From: Phenylobacterium soli
GTDB lineage: Bacteria; Pseudomonadota; Alphaproteobacteria; Caulobacterales; Caulobacteraceae
Direction of reading: 5' to 3'
Length of the DNA stretch: 64,000 nt
NCBI RefSeq assembly: GCF_003254475.1
Contig: NZ_QFYQ01000001.1
Coordinates: forward strand, 806,001-870,000
Positions 1-8,773 of this stretch are shown here, piece after piece (within the stretch, counting starts at the first letter, position 1; each line of letters begins with the position of its first letter). Both the position numbers and the translations under genes were made by a program. Below the pieces are notes generated by a model. It saw nothing but the letters and a program-made list of their open reading frames with translations, was not told where the DNA came from and searched no databases.

Positions 1-807
<807 letters not shown>

Positions 808-836
808 GCGCCGACCTGCGGATCCGGAAACCAAAA

Positions 837-868
837 AAGGCGGTCGCCTCACGGCGGCCGCCTTCTTC
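837..868 (+). terminator. Hairpin terminator after ftsH
   Basis: Arms at 837-848 and 853-864 pair over 12 bp with one G-U, loop of 4, followed by a short pyrimidine run (CTTCTTC). It sits between the ftsH stop and the 3' end of the convergent bcsS-like gene, so it may serve both. Confidence 0.75.
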
Positions 869-912
869 GTCTGCATCAGGCGGGCAGGAGCTGCGCTCGC
901 CCGCCCAGCGCC

Positions 913-1716
913 CTAGCGGATCGGCACGGCCACGTAGACCGAGGCGAAGTAGCCGTCCTTGTTGTTGGAATCGATCGGGTGGCGCCAGCCGCCGGAGAGG
1001 CCGACCTCGCCGAAGCTGGTCATGGTCTTGAGCAGCGGCCCGACCGTCATCTCCTTGTAGTCGTCGTTGCGCAGGAAGCTCACCTGCGGGCCGAACCACT
1101 GGTAGTCGCCCATCTTCCACAGCGCGCGGCCGCTGACCGACCAGCTGGAGAAGGGCTCGGCGTAGCGGCCCTGCAGATTGACCTCGACCTTCTTGTTGAT
1201 CGTGTTGCTGTACTCGCCGAGCACGGCCACGCCGGTCTTGGAGCCGCGCAGCCGCGCCGCCGGGTCGTTGTTGTCGTGCTTGATGTGGGCCACGCCCACA
1301 TAGCCGCCGAAGTTGCCGGCCTCAGTGGCCTTGCGGTAGCCGACCAGCAGGTCGCCGTCGAACAGGCCGACGTGGCGGTCGATGGCGTTGTAGCTGTAGC
1401 GGCCGGCCGAGATGTCGCCGCGGACGGCGAAGCCGTCCTCCCACAGGCTGCGGTTCGGGTTCAGCGCCAGCATGCCGCCGCCGTAGGCGCCGGCGTAGTG
1501 ATTGCTCATCCAGCCGCCGCCCCAGGCGTAGCCGCTCGGCGGCGTGCCTTCGGACGCCGGCGGCGGCGACGGCGCGAGCACGGAGTTGGCCGGCGCTTCC
1601 ACGCCTTGCGCATGGGCCGTGCCGGCCAGGATCATGCCGGCCGCCAGGGCTCCGGAAAACGCCCCTGAAAGCAATCCCCCTGAAAGCAGGGCGGGGCGCG
1701 CGTGCAAGCGGTTCAT
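913..1716 (-). CDS. BcsS-like cellulose biosynthesis outer-membrane protein
   Basis: 267 aa with a signal peptide (hydrophobic stretch about residues 10-36, cleavage near AHAQG). The mature part is rich in alternating aromatic/Gly strands (WGGGWMSNHY, GGYVGVAHIKH, SLWEDGF) and ends in a strand, as expected for a beta-barrel. It resembles the BcsS family found with alphaproteobacterial cellulose-type synthases; that is recognition by eye. It is the last gene of a six-gene minus-strand run that includes a membrane GT2, so a role in export or surface anchoring of the polymer is likely. The ATG is preceded by GAGAGATCGGA, a fair ribosome-binding site. Family confidence moderate. Confidence 0.7.
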   Translation of the reverse strand: MNRLHARPALLSGGLLSGAFSGALAAGMILAGTAHAQGVEAPANSVLAPSPPPASEGTPPSGYAWGGGWMSNHYAGAYGGGMLALNPNRSLWEDGFAVRGDISAGRYSYNAIDRHVGLFDGDLLVGYRKATEAGNFGGYVGVAHIKHDNNDPAARLRGSKTGVAVLGEYSNTINKKVEVNLQGRYAEPFSSWSVSGRALWKMGDYQWFGPQVSFLRNDDYKEMTVGPLLKTMTSFGEVGLSGGWRHPIDSNNKDGYFASVYVAVPIR

Positions 1717-1819
1717 TCCGATCTCTCCATTGATGGCGGGGTTGAGGTGTCCGCTGCGAATTCGCCTCGCACCGGCTCAACTACGCCCGGAAGACCGGTG
1801 AATGCGTACTTGGAGCAGG

Positions 1820-2134
1820 CTAGCGCGAGCGGCCTCTCAGGCTCGAGCGGAGGAAGCACTTGGAACGCTCGCCGAAGCCGCTCGGCGAGCAGATGTAGGG
1901 CGCCCGGCCGGCGTAGAGCGCCGGCTTGACCTCGGCGGGCGCGGCGGTCTGCGAGCCGCCCGCGGCCGGTTCGGCCTGGACGATTCCCGAGATGGGCCCC
2001 GAGATGGGCTGGGCGTCGGCCTCCTTCGGCCCGGGCTGGGCCTGGGCGGCGGCCGCAAAGGCCAGAGCTGACACTGCCGCCGCAGTCGCGACGAACGCCC
2101 GCAGGCGCGAATTTCCGATGTTCCTGGAGTCCAT
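1820..2134 (-). CDS. Small secreted protein with C-terminal two-cysteine motif
   Basis: About 104 aa from the ATG at 2134, which has TGAGG seven bases upstream; an in-frame ATG at 2176 would add 14 residues but lacks a good site. N-terminal signal peptide (RAFVATAAAVSALAFAAAAQA), then a Pro/Ala-rich linker and a C-terminal segment APYICSPSGFG...SKCF with two Cys that could form a disulfide. I do not recognise the function. It lies 63 bases downstream of galE and 103 upstream of the bcsS-like gene on the same strand, which suggests a role in the same envelope process. Confidence 0.7.
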   Translation of the reverse strand: MDSRNIGNSRLRAFVATAAAVSALAFAAAAQAQPGPKEADAQPISGPISGIVQAEPAAGGSQTAAPAEVKPALYAGRAPYICSPSGFGERSKCFLRSSLRGRSR

Positions 2135-2197
2135 GGACGACCTCATGCGCAGCGAACGCTGCTCGGTGAGGATCATCTAGGAAGTTTACGGCAATGC

Positions 2198-3232
2198 TTA
2201 AGCGAGGACACATTGTCGCGCGTCCTGCTTGGCGCCCCGCCAGTTCCAGGCGGTGCGGACGATGTCGGAGAGCTCGGGCAGTTGTGGCGCCCAGCCGAGC
2301 GCCCCGGCCGCGCGGGTCGGATCGGCGATGAGGATCGGCGGGTCGCCCGCCTGCCGCGGGGCCACCGTGAAGGGTGTCTCGGCCCCGGTGACGGCGCGCA
2401 CGGTCTCGATCACCTCGCGGACCGAATAACCGCGGCCGACCCCCAGGTTGAAGGCGGCGGAGGCCATGCCGGCCTCGAGCCGCTGCAGCGCCGCGACGTG
2501 CGCGCGGGCGAGGTCCGCGACGTGCACATAGTCCCGCACGCAGGTGCCGTCGGGGGTGGGGTGGTCGGCGCCGAACACCGTCAGCCGCGGCCGCTCGCCG
2601 GCCGCCACCTCGAGCGCCAGCGGGATCAGGTGGGTCTCCGGATCGTGCAACTCGCCGATCTCCCCGTCCGGGTCGCAGCCGGCGGCGTTGAAATAGCGCA
2701 GCGCCACCCAGCGGGTCCCGTGGGCCCGGCCGAAGTCCTGCAGCATGGTCTCGACGGTGAGCTTGGTGGCGCCGTAGGGGCTGATCGGCGCCCGGGGCGC
2801 GTCCTCGCCGATCGGGGTCGCCGCGGGGATGCCGAACACGGCGCAGCTGCTCGAGAAGACGATGTCGCGGACCCCGGCGTCGCGGGCCGCCTCGAGCAGC
2901 GTCAGGCTGCCCTGGACGTTGTTGCGCCAGTAGCGCCCCGGGTCGGCCATGGACTCGCGCACATAGGCGAAGGCGGCGAAGTGGAGGATGGCCCGCGGCC
3001 GATGGCGGGCGATCACCTCGTCCAGCCGGCTGCGGTCGAGCACGTCGCCGTGCTCGAAGGGTCCCCACTTCACCGCGAAGGGATGACCGGTCACCAGGTT
3101 GTCGTAGACCACCGGCCGGAAGCCGGCGGCGGCCAGGGCCTTGCAGGCGTGCGAGCCCACATAGCCGGCCCCGCCGGTCACCAGGACCGTGCCGGCCCCC
3201 TCGCCCGCCTCGCCCTTGACTTGGGTCATCAT
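2198..3232 (-). CDS. galE: UDP-glucose 4-epimerase
   Basis: 344 aa, the normal GalE length. Extended short-chain dehydrogenase fold: NAD-binding TGGAGYVGS near residue 20, Ser-rich catalytic segment FSSSCAVFG, YGATK catalytic Tyr/Lys, and the GalE-typical RYFNAAGCDPDGEIGE and DGTCVRDYVHV segments. It interconverts UDP-glucose and UDP-galactose in the cytosol. It is 30 bases downstream of the GH26-like gene. In this operon it probably supplies UDP-Gal (or UDP-Glc) to the neighbouring synthase rather than serving galactose catabolism, since no galK/galT is nearby. Confidence 0.93.
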   Translation of the reverse strand: MMTQVKGEAGEGAGTVLVTGGAGYVGSHACKALAAAGFRPVVYDNLVTGHPFAVKWGPFEHGDVLDRSRLDEVIARHRPRAILHFAAFAYVRESMADPGRYWRNNVQGSLTLLEAARDAGVRDIVFSSSCAVFGIPAATPIGEDAPRAPISPYGATKLTVETMLQDFGRAHGTRWVALRYFNAAGCDPDGEIGELHDPETHLIPLALEVAAGERPRLTVFGADHPTPDGTCVRDYVHVADLARAHVAALQRLEAGMASAAFNLGVGRGYSVREVIETVRAVTGAETPFTVAPRQAGDPPILIADPTRAAGALGWAPQLPELSDIVRTAWNWRGAKQDARQCVLA

Positions 3233-3262
3233 GGTTCAGCCTGGGCCGAGGCGGCCGCGCCC

Positions 3263-4261
3263 TTACGGGCGCTCCCGGAGCGGATAGAGGAACGGCCGCT
3301 CGGCGACGACGCGCCAGTCGGGCCGGCCGAGGTTGCGCGGCCACGGCCACACCTCGCGGTCGTTGAAGTAGACGACCTCCTTCAGCTGCGGGAACTCGGG
3401 GCGCTTCTGAGCCACTTCCTGCGCCCACTTGGAGACGTAGGCCGGGCTGCCGTCGTAGCCGAGCTCGGCCACCCAGACCGGCTTGCCGTAGCCGGCGGTC
3501 AGCGAATAGCCCTGGTTCACGGACTCGGCGAAGCTGCGGGCGTGGCCGTACTCGAGCATGTCGAACTTCTCGAGGCCGAAGACCGTCAGGCCGATCACGT
3601 CCACGTACTTGGAGCCGGGGTAGTAGCCGCCCAGGGTCCGCTCGCCGCGCGGCGACCACATGATCTGCGCCTTCGGCGTCACCGTGCGGATCAGGCCGGC
3701 CATGCGCTGGAAGGCCTTCACATAGTCCGGTCCGGCCCAGGCCGCCCAGATGAAGCGGGAGAAGCGGTTGTCCATCTCCTGCGCCCAGCGGATGGTCACC
3801 GGGCTCTTGAACTTGGCCAGCACATTGAGGATCGCGCGCATGTTGTCGTCGCGCTGGCCGGAGAGGATGGCGTTCCTGAGCTGCGCCGGGCTGGTGTTGA
3901 AGTCCTTGGCCCAGGACCAGGGCTCGATGGTCACGAGGACGTTGCGGCCCCGCTGCAGGGCGTAGGAATCGGCGGCGGCGAGGGCGCCGAGCTCGACGTC
4001 TTCCCACGGTAGGAACAGGTGTTCGGTGGCGAGGCCCGCCTCGTCCTTGAAGTCGCCGTAGGGATCGTAGGCGCCGAGCTTCAGCCCGTCGGGATACGTC
4101 ACCGGCCGCTTGTCGCGCGTGACGTCGCGACCCGCGCCCGTGGCCTGGGCCAGGGCCGGTCCGGCGCCCACGCCTGCGGTGACGATCGCCGCGGCGCCGC
4201 CCGCGGCCAGGGATCCTTGGAGAAGCGTCCGGCGGGACAGGTTTTGGAGGCGCTCGCGCAT
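3263..4261 (-). CDS. Tat-exported glycoside hydrolase, GH26/clan A-like (endoglycanase)
   Basis: About 332 aa from the ATG at 4261; in-frame upstream starts at 4297 (ATG) and 4306 (TTG) exist, but 4261 gives a compact Tat signal (LSRRTLLQG followed by an Ala/Gly hydrophobic stretch). The mature domain is a TIM-barrel glycosidase: TIRWAQEMDNR carries the presumed acid/base Glu and WVAELGYDG the presumed nucleophile, as in GH26 mannanase-type enzymes. It lies between the GT2 synthase and galE. By analogy with BcsZ in cellulose operons it may trim or edit the nascent polysaccharide in the periplasm. Substrate unknown. Confidence 0.8.
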   Translation of the reverse strand: MRERLQNLSRRTLLQGSLAAGGAAAIVTAGVGAGPALAQATGAGRDVTRDKRPVTYPDGLKLGAYDPYGDFKDEAGLATEHLFLPWEDVELGALAAADSYALQRGRNVLVTIEPWSWAKDFNTSPAQLRNAILSGQRDDNMRAILNVLAKFKSPVTIRWAQEMDNRFSRFIWAAWAGPDYVKAFQRMAGLIRTVTPKAQIMWSPRGERTLGGYYPGSKYVDVIGLTVFGLEKFDMLEYGHARSFAESVNQGYSLTAGYGKPVWVAELGYDGSPAYVSKWAQEVAQKRPEFPQLKEVVYFNDREVWPWPRNLGRPDWRVVAERPFLYPLRERP

Positions 4262-4345
4262 GACTGACTTTCTTGCGTTCGGTGTGCCTCCATTCATCCC
4301 GCCCAAGCCAGGCCGTCGTTGATCCAGATCAGGCAGATGCGTCTG

Positions 4346-6295
4346 TCAGGGCCCGCGACGCCGACTCTGCGGCCCTTCCGATCCGGCCTCAGGCTGCGTC
4401 TGGGCGGCGAAGCCGTGCCAGCGGGGGCGGATGCGCCAGGTGACCGCCCGGCTGCGGCCGGCGCCGGCGGGCGGCGAGCTTGGCTCGGCGAGGGTGAAGA
4501 CGGTGAAGCCGGCGTTCATCGCCGCGATGCCGCGCGGCCCGTTCTCGTAGGCGCCGAGACCGATCAGCAGGGCGATCGCGGCCACCGCGCCGGCGTTGAG
4601 GGCGCCCGCCAGGCTCCTGCCGAACACGGGCCCGCGGTTCTCGCGCGCATGCCGCACCAGCACGGTGAGGATGAGGACCAGGTTGAAGAGCGCGTCCACC
4701 AGGGCGAAGACGTAGAAGCCGCCGGCCGACCCCGGCTCCTTCACCAGCCAGGCCGCCGCCGCCGAGGCCAGGGCGATGACTACATAGGGCGCCAGGACCC
4801 GGAACGGCACCGGGTCGGTGTGCAGCATCGCCTTGGGCGTCACCCGGAAGTCCACCTTGCGCCCGCCGACGCAGTCGAAGACGGCCGTCGCCGAGCCGAT
4901 CAGCGACCACGGCCAGCGCAGGAAGACGAAGGCGACCCCCTCCCAGCTCAGGATCTTGGCGTTGGCCGGCCTGTAGAGGCCGGTGGAGCGCCACCAGTAG
5001 GCCATGGCGATCAGCATGATCGACATCGGCGCCACGTGCAGCAGGTAGTCGGCGTAGGTCACGTTGACGAAGCGCGCGCGGGTCAGCAGGGCGACGATCG
5101 GGCTCGCGAAGGCGATCGCCATCATCGCCGAATAGGTCGGGTACCAGAGCTCCGAGAACAGGAACTGGAACTTCAGCTTCAGCGGCAGCTTCGACAGGTA
5201 GCGCGGGGTGTGCCGGATCAAGATCGTCACCAGGCTGCGCGACCACTGGAACTCCTGGGTCACCAGGTCGGTGAAGGTCTCCGGCCCCTGGCCGTGGGCG
5301 ATGGCGTCCACCGCATGCACGCCGCGCCAACCCGCGGCGTTGAGGATCAGGGTGGTGGAGTGGTCCTCGGCGAGCTCGGGGCCCAGCCCGCCGGCGCCCT
5401 TCAGGGCCGCCGTCCGCACCGTGTAGTGCGAGCCGATGCACAGCGGCGCCCAGCCGTCGTTGTAGCCCGTCTGCAGGGCCCCATGCATGCTCGCCTCGAT
5501 GTAGAGCCGCCCGCGCGCCGCCCAGCTCTCCCCGGCGTTGCCGTCGCAGATGCTCGGCGCCGAGACATAGCCCACCCGCGGGTCGTTGAACGGCGCCAGG
5601 GCGTGCCAGAGGTAGAACCGCCCCGGCACGTGATCGACGTCGAACTGGCTGACGAAGTCGTACCGATCGTAGCCGTAGTGGTCGTAGAAATAGGCGAGGT
5701 TGCCTTCCTTGCAGGCCGTGCGCCGCGGCCATTCCGCCCGGTGGTAGTCGGCCACGCCCTTGCGCGTCGAGACCTTCACCCCGTGGGCGGCGCACCAGGC
5801 CAGGGTCTCGGGGTCCGGATCCTCGTCGGCCAGCCAGGTGTCGTGCGTCACCCGCTCCTGCACCAGGGCCGCCATCAGGGTCTTCTTGGCCAGGGCGAAG
5901 GGCTCCGACGGCGCCTTGGCCACGACGATCGCCACCCGCGCGCCGGGCGGCGGGCCCTTCAGGCCCTTGAGCACCCGGGCGTTGTTGAAGATGACGATGA
6001 AATAGCCGGGCACCCAGGTCAGCCAGATGAGCACCGCCGTGGTGGCGAGCCAGCGGACCGGCGTCGTGTAGTGGCCCGGCTCGAACCACCAGACCCAGAA
6101 CCAGTAGAGGCCGAGGAACCAGGCCGCCAGGCCCATGAGGTTGGCGACCGCGGCCCGGCCGTGGAACACCCGCTCCAGGGTGAAGGCCGGCGCGCCGTGA
6201 CGCCCCCAGGGAAGCTCCCAGGGGCGTTCTTCGGGGCCCTGCTCGGCCCCGCCCGCCGCATTCGCCCCGCTCGGGTCGAGCGGGGTCGGGGTCAT
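4346..6295 (-). CDS. Membrane-bound family 2 glycosyltransferase (cellulose-synthase-like)
   Basis: 649 aa. Two N-terminal transmembrane helices (about residues 48-70 and 84-106), a cytosolic GT-A domain, then four or more C-terminal helices. Catalytic motifs are visible: LADEDPD (first acidic motif), FDVDHVPG (DxD, UDP-sugar/metal), ELAEDH (TED equivalent) and QEFQWSRS where processive synthases usually have QxxRW. No PilZ domain is apparent, so c-di-GMP activation of the BcsA type is not supported. It overlaps the upstream decarboxylase gene by 4 bases (ATGA), showing translational coupling. Likely makes and extrudes a beta-linked polysaccharide; sugar identity unknown. Confidence 0.88.
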   Translation of the reverse strand: MTPTPLDPSGANAAGGAEQGPEERPWELPWGRHGAPAFTLERVFHGRAAVANLMGLAAWFLGLYWFWVWWFEPGHYTTPVRWLATTAVLIWLTWVPGYFIVIFNNARVLKGLKGPPPGARVAIVVAKAPSEPFALAKKTLMAALVQERVTHDTWLADEDPDPETLAWCAAHGVKVSTRKGVADYHRAEWPRRTACKEGNLAYFYDHYGYDRYDFVSQFDVDHVPGRFYLWHALAPFNDPRVGYVSAPSICDGNAGESWAARGRLYIEASMHGALQTGYNDGWAPLCIGSHYTVRTAALKGAGGLGPELAEDHSTTLILNAAGWRGVHAVDAIAHGQGPETFTDLVTQEFQWSRSLVTILIRHTPRYLSKLPLKLKFQFLFSELWYPTYSAMMAIAFASPIVALLTRARFVNVTYADYLLHVAPMSIMLIAMAYWWRSTGLYRPANAKILSWEGVAFVFLRWPWSLIGSATAVFDCVGGRKVDFRVTPKAMLHTDPVPFRVLAPYVVIALASAAAAWLVKEPGSAGGFYVFALVDALFNLVLILTVLVRHARENRGPVFGRSLAGALNAGAVAAIALLIGLGAYENGPRGIAAMNAGFTVFTLAEPSSPPAGAGRSRAVTWRIRPRWHGFAAQTQPEAGSEGPQSRRRGP

Positions 6296-7308
6296 CCCGC
6301 CGCCTCCGCCGTTCGGCCTGCGCCGGGCGCGACGTCCCGTGGGGCGCGGTCAGCCATCCGGCCGCGGAAATAGTCGATGGTCCGCGCCAGGCCGTCTTCC
6401 AGCGGCGTCTTCGGCGTCCACCCGAGGACGCGCCCGGCGCGGCTGATGTCGGGGCGCCGCTGCCGGGGATCGTCGATCGCCTCGGGGGTGAACACCACCC
6501 GCGAGTCCGATCCGGTGGCCGCCAGCACCATCATTGCGAACTCGCGCACGCTGATCTCGCGCGGATTGCCGAGGTTCACCGGCCCGTCGGGCGGGGGCGT
6601 GACCGCCATCATCCGCACCAGCCCATCCACCATGTCGTCGACGTAGCACATGGAGCGGGTATGCGAGCCGTCGCCCTGGATGGTGATGTCCGAGCCCTTC
6701 AGCGCCTCGACCACGAAGGTCGACACCACCCGGCCGTCGTCCTCGCGCATGCCGGGGCCATAGGTGTTGAAGATCCGCACGACCCGGCAGTCCACCCGGT
6801 GCACCCGCCGATAGTCGTAGATCATCGTCTCGGCGCAGCGCTTGCCCTCGTCGTAGCAGGCGCGGGGCCCGTTCATGTCCACATTGCCCCAGTAGGTCTC
6901 GGGCTGGGGATGGACCTGCGGGTCGCCATAGACCTCCGAGGTCGAGGTGTGCACCATCCGCGCGCCGCGGGCCATGGCCAGCTGCAGCATGTTGCGCACG
7001 CCCAGGACGCTGGTCTCCAGCGTCTTGATCGGCTGCGCCTGATAGGCCACGGGCGAGGCGGGGCAGGCCAGGTTGAAGATCTGGCCGATGTTCTCCAGGG
7101 CCAGCATGTGCGCCGGCTCGCGCACGTCGTGGCGCACGAAGCGGAAGTCCGGATGGCTCTCGAGCTCGTCGACGTGCGCCTGCACGCCGGTGCTCATGTC
7201 GTCGAGGCCGATCACCGGATGGCCGTCGTCGAGCAGCCGGCGGCAGAGGTGGAATCCGAGGAATCCGGCCGCGCCGGTCACAAGGATGGTCGAGCGCTTC
7301 GTGCGCAT
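6292..7308 (-). CDS. UDP-glucuronate decarboxylase (UDP-xylose synthase) family
   Basis: 338 aa extended SDR enzyme. NAD-binding TGAAGFLGFHL near residue 11, TSTSEVYGDP, and a segment typical of UXS enzymes: YWGNVD...GPRACYDEGKR (catalytic Tyr/Lys), RIFNTYGPGM, DGRVVSTFV, SMCYVDDMV. The reaction is UDP-GlcA to UDP-xylose plus CO2. dTDP-glucose 4,6-dehydratase is a related alternative, but the YDEGKR context favours UXS. It is the first gene of the minus-strand polysaccharide operon; the promoter should lie in 7309-7446, shared with the divergent reductase. No UDP-glucose dehydrogenase gene is visible here. Confidence 0.88.
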   Translation of the reverse strand: MRTKRSTILVTGAAGFLGFHLCRRLLDDGHPVIGLDDMSTGVQAHVDELESHPDFRFVRHDVREPAHMLALENIGQIFNLACPASPVAYQAQPIKTLETSVLGVRNMLQLAMARGARMVHTSTSEVYGDPQVHPQPETYWGNVDMNGPRACYDEGKRCAETMIYDYRRVHRVDCRVVRIFNTYGPGMREDDGRVVSTFVVEALKGSDITIQGDGSHTRSMCYVDDMVDGLVRMMAVTPPPDGPVNLGNPREISVREFAMMVLAATGSDSRVVFTPEAIDDPRQRRPDISRAGRVLGWTPKTPLEDGLARTIDYFRGRMADRAPRDVAPGAGRTAEAAG

Positions 7309-7446
7309 GAGAGATCCGGCCCCGCTCGTTCGCCTGTTTTGCCTGATCCAAGCCGAGGCGGCGCCGCCGGGCCTTGATGTGCGTCAAGCCTGGACTGACG
7401 TGGCGTCGCGCCTCCCAGGCTGGCGTCGAGCGCGATGGAGCCCCCG

Positions 7447-8538
7447 ATGACCGACCTCTTCGATCCCTGCGAATTCAACGGCGTGCGGCTGAAGAACCGC
7501 ATCGCGCTGTCGCCGCTGACGCGCACGCGCTCGAACGACGCGGGGGAGGCGGGCGAGCTCCAGGCGCTCTACTACGCCCAGCGCGCCTCCGCCGGCCTGC
7601 TGATCACCGAGGCGACCCCGGTCACCCCCGGCGGCCGCGGCGGCCCGTTCATCCCCGGCCTGTGGTCGGACGACCAGATCGCCGGCTGGCGCCAGGTCAC
7701 CGACGCGGTGCACGCCAAGGGCGGGGTCATCTTCTGCCAGCTCTGGCACGCCGGCCGTCTCAGCCACTCTTCGCTGAGCGGCGGCGAGCCGCCCGTCGCC
7801 CCTTCGGCGATGCGCCAGCCGGGCCAGATCTTCACCGCCCAGGGCCTGCAGCCCTACGAGGAGGCGCGCGCCCTGCGTCTGGACGAGATGCAGCAGATCG
7901 TCGAGCTCTTCCGGGCCGCCGCCGTGCGCGCCAAGCAGGCCGGCTTCGACGGGGTCGAGCTGCACGCCGCCCACAGCTATCTGATCGACGCCTTCCTGCG
8001 CGACATGACCAACAAGCGGAACGACGCCTACGGCGGCTCGATCGAGAACCGCGCCCGCCTGCTGGTCGAGGTGCTGCAGGCGATCATCGGCGTCTGGGGA
8101 CCCGAGCGCACCGCCATCCGCCTCGCCCCCATCGGCCACGCCTACCAGGCCTGGGACTCCGATCCCGAGCCGCTGTTCACCTATGTCGTCGAGCGGCTGA
8201 ACGAGCTGAAGGTCGGCTGGCTCGACCTCGTGGAGGGCGACACCGGCATCTCGCGCACCGCCGAGCCAAGCTTCGACCTGCAGAAGCTGCGCCGCCTGTT
8301 CAAGGGCGCGCTCATCGCCAACAACCTCTATGACCGGGATATGGCCATCGCCGCCCGCGCGGCGGACACGGCCGACATCATCGCGTTCGGCCGACCCTTC
8401 ATCGCCAACCCCGACCTCGTCGAGCGCCTGCGCCAGGGGGCGCCGCTCGCGGTCGCGCCGCCGGCGGCCTACTACGGCGGCGGCGCCCGGGGCTACACCG
8501 ACTGGCCGACCCTGGAGGAGGCTGCGGCGAAGGTCTGA
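7447..8538 (+). CDS. Old yellow enzyme-family alkene reductase (NemA-like)
   Basis: 363 aa from the ATG at 7447, which has GGAG six bases upstream (an ATG at 7435 is in frame but lies upstream of that site). FMN-dependent TIM barrel: LKNRIALSPLTRTRS at the N-terminus, CQLWHAGR, LHAAHSYLIDAFL with the His/His substrate-binding pair, NDAYGGSIENR, and IAFGRPFIANPDLV. Enzymes of this group reduce activated C=C bonds, nitroesters or N-ethylmaleimide with NADPH. Monocistronic and divergent from the polysaccharide operon. The 230 bases that follow, to 8773, hold no feature I can support. Confidence 0.92.
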   Translation: MTDLFDPCEFNGVRLKNRIALSPLTRTRSNDAGEAGELQALYYAQRASAGLLITEATPVTPGGRGGPFIPGLWSDDQIAGWRQVTDAVHAKGGVIFCQLWHAGRLSHSSLSGGEPPVAPSAMRQPGQIFTAQGLQPYEEARALRLDEMQQIVELFRAAAVRAKQAGFDGVELHAAHSYLIDAFLRDMTNKRNDAYGGSIENRARLLVEVLQAIIGVWGPERTAIRLAPIGHAYQAWDSDPEPLFTYVVERLNELKVGWLDLVEGDTGISRTAEPSFDLQKLRRLFKGALIANNLYDRDMAIAARAADTADIIAFGRPFIANPDLVERLRQGAPLAVAPPAAYYGGGARGYTDWPTLEEAAAKV

Positions 8539-8773
8539 GGCGGCGCTCTCCGCTCCTCTCCGTTGCCGGCGCGCGTCGCGGCGCCCGGCGCCTCGATGCA
8601 ATCTCCGCGAGATCAACCGAGGCGAGTAGATTCGTCTGGACATTACGTTAAGTGTTGCGCAGTCTGAGGTCGCGTCCTCGTTGCGGGCGCCTTGAGCCTG
8701 CGCGCGTGACCTTCGCGACGTCCGGGCTCTCAAGCTTCAGTGCGTGATCAATCCAGCGTCGGGGGGGATGCTG

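Noticed and set aside
4319..6373. Long plus-strand frame (684 codons) opposite the GT2 gene
   Set aside because: Arg/Gly/Pro-rich translation with no domain; a shadow frame caused by high third-position GC. The same holds for 20868-23774 minus and 26976-30053 plus.
8539..8767. Possible small gene or RNA in the 230-base gap before the protease
   Set aside because: No convincing frame, hairpin with T-run or promoter could be supported.
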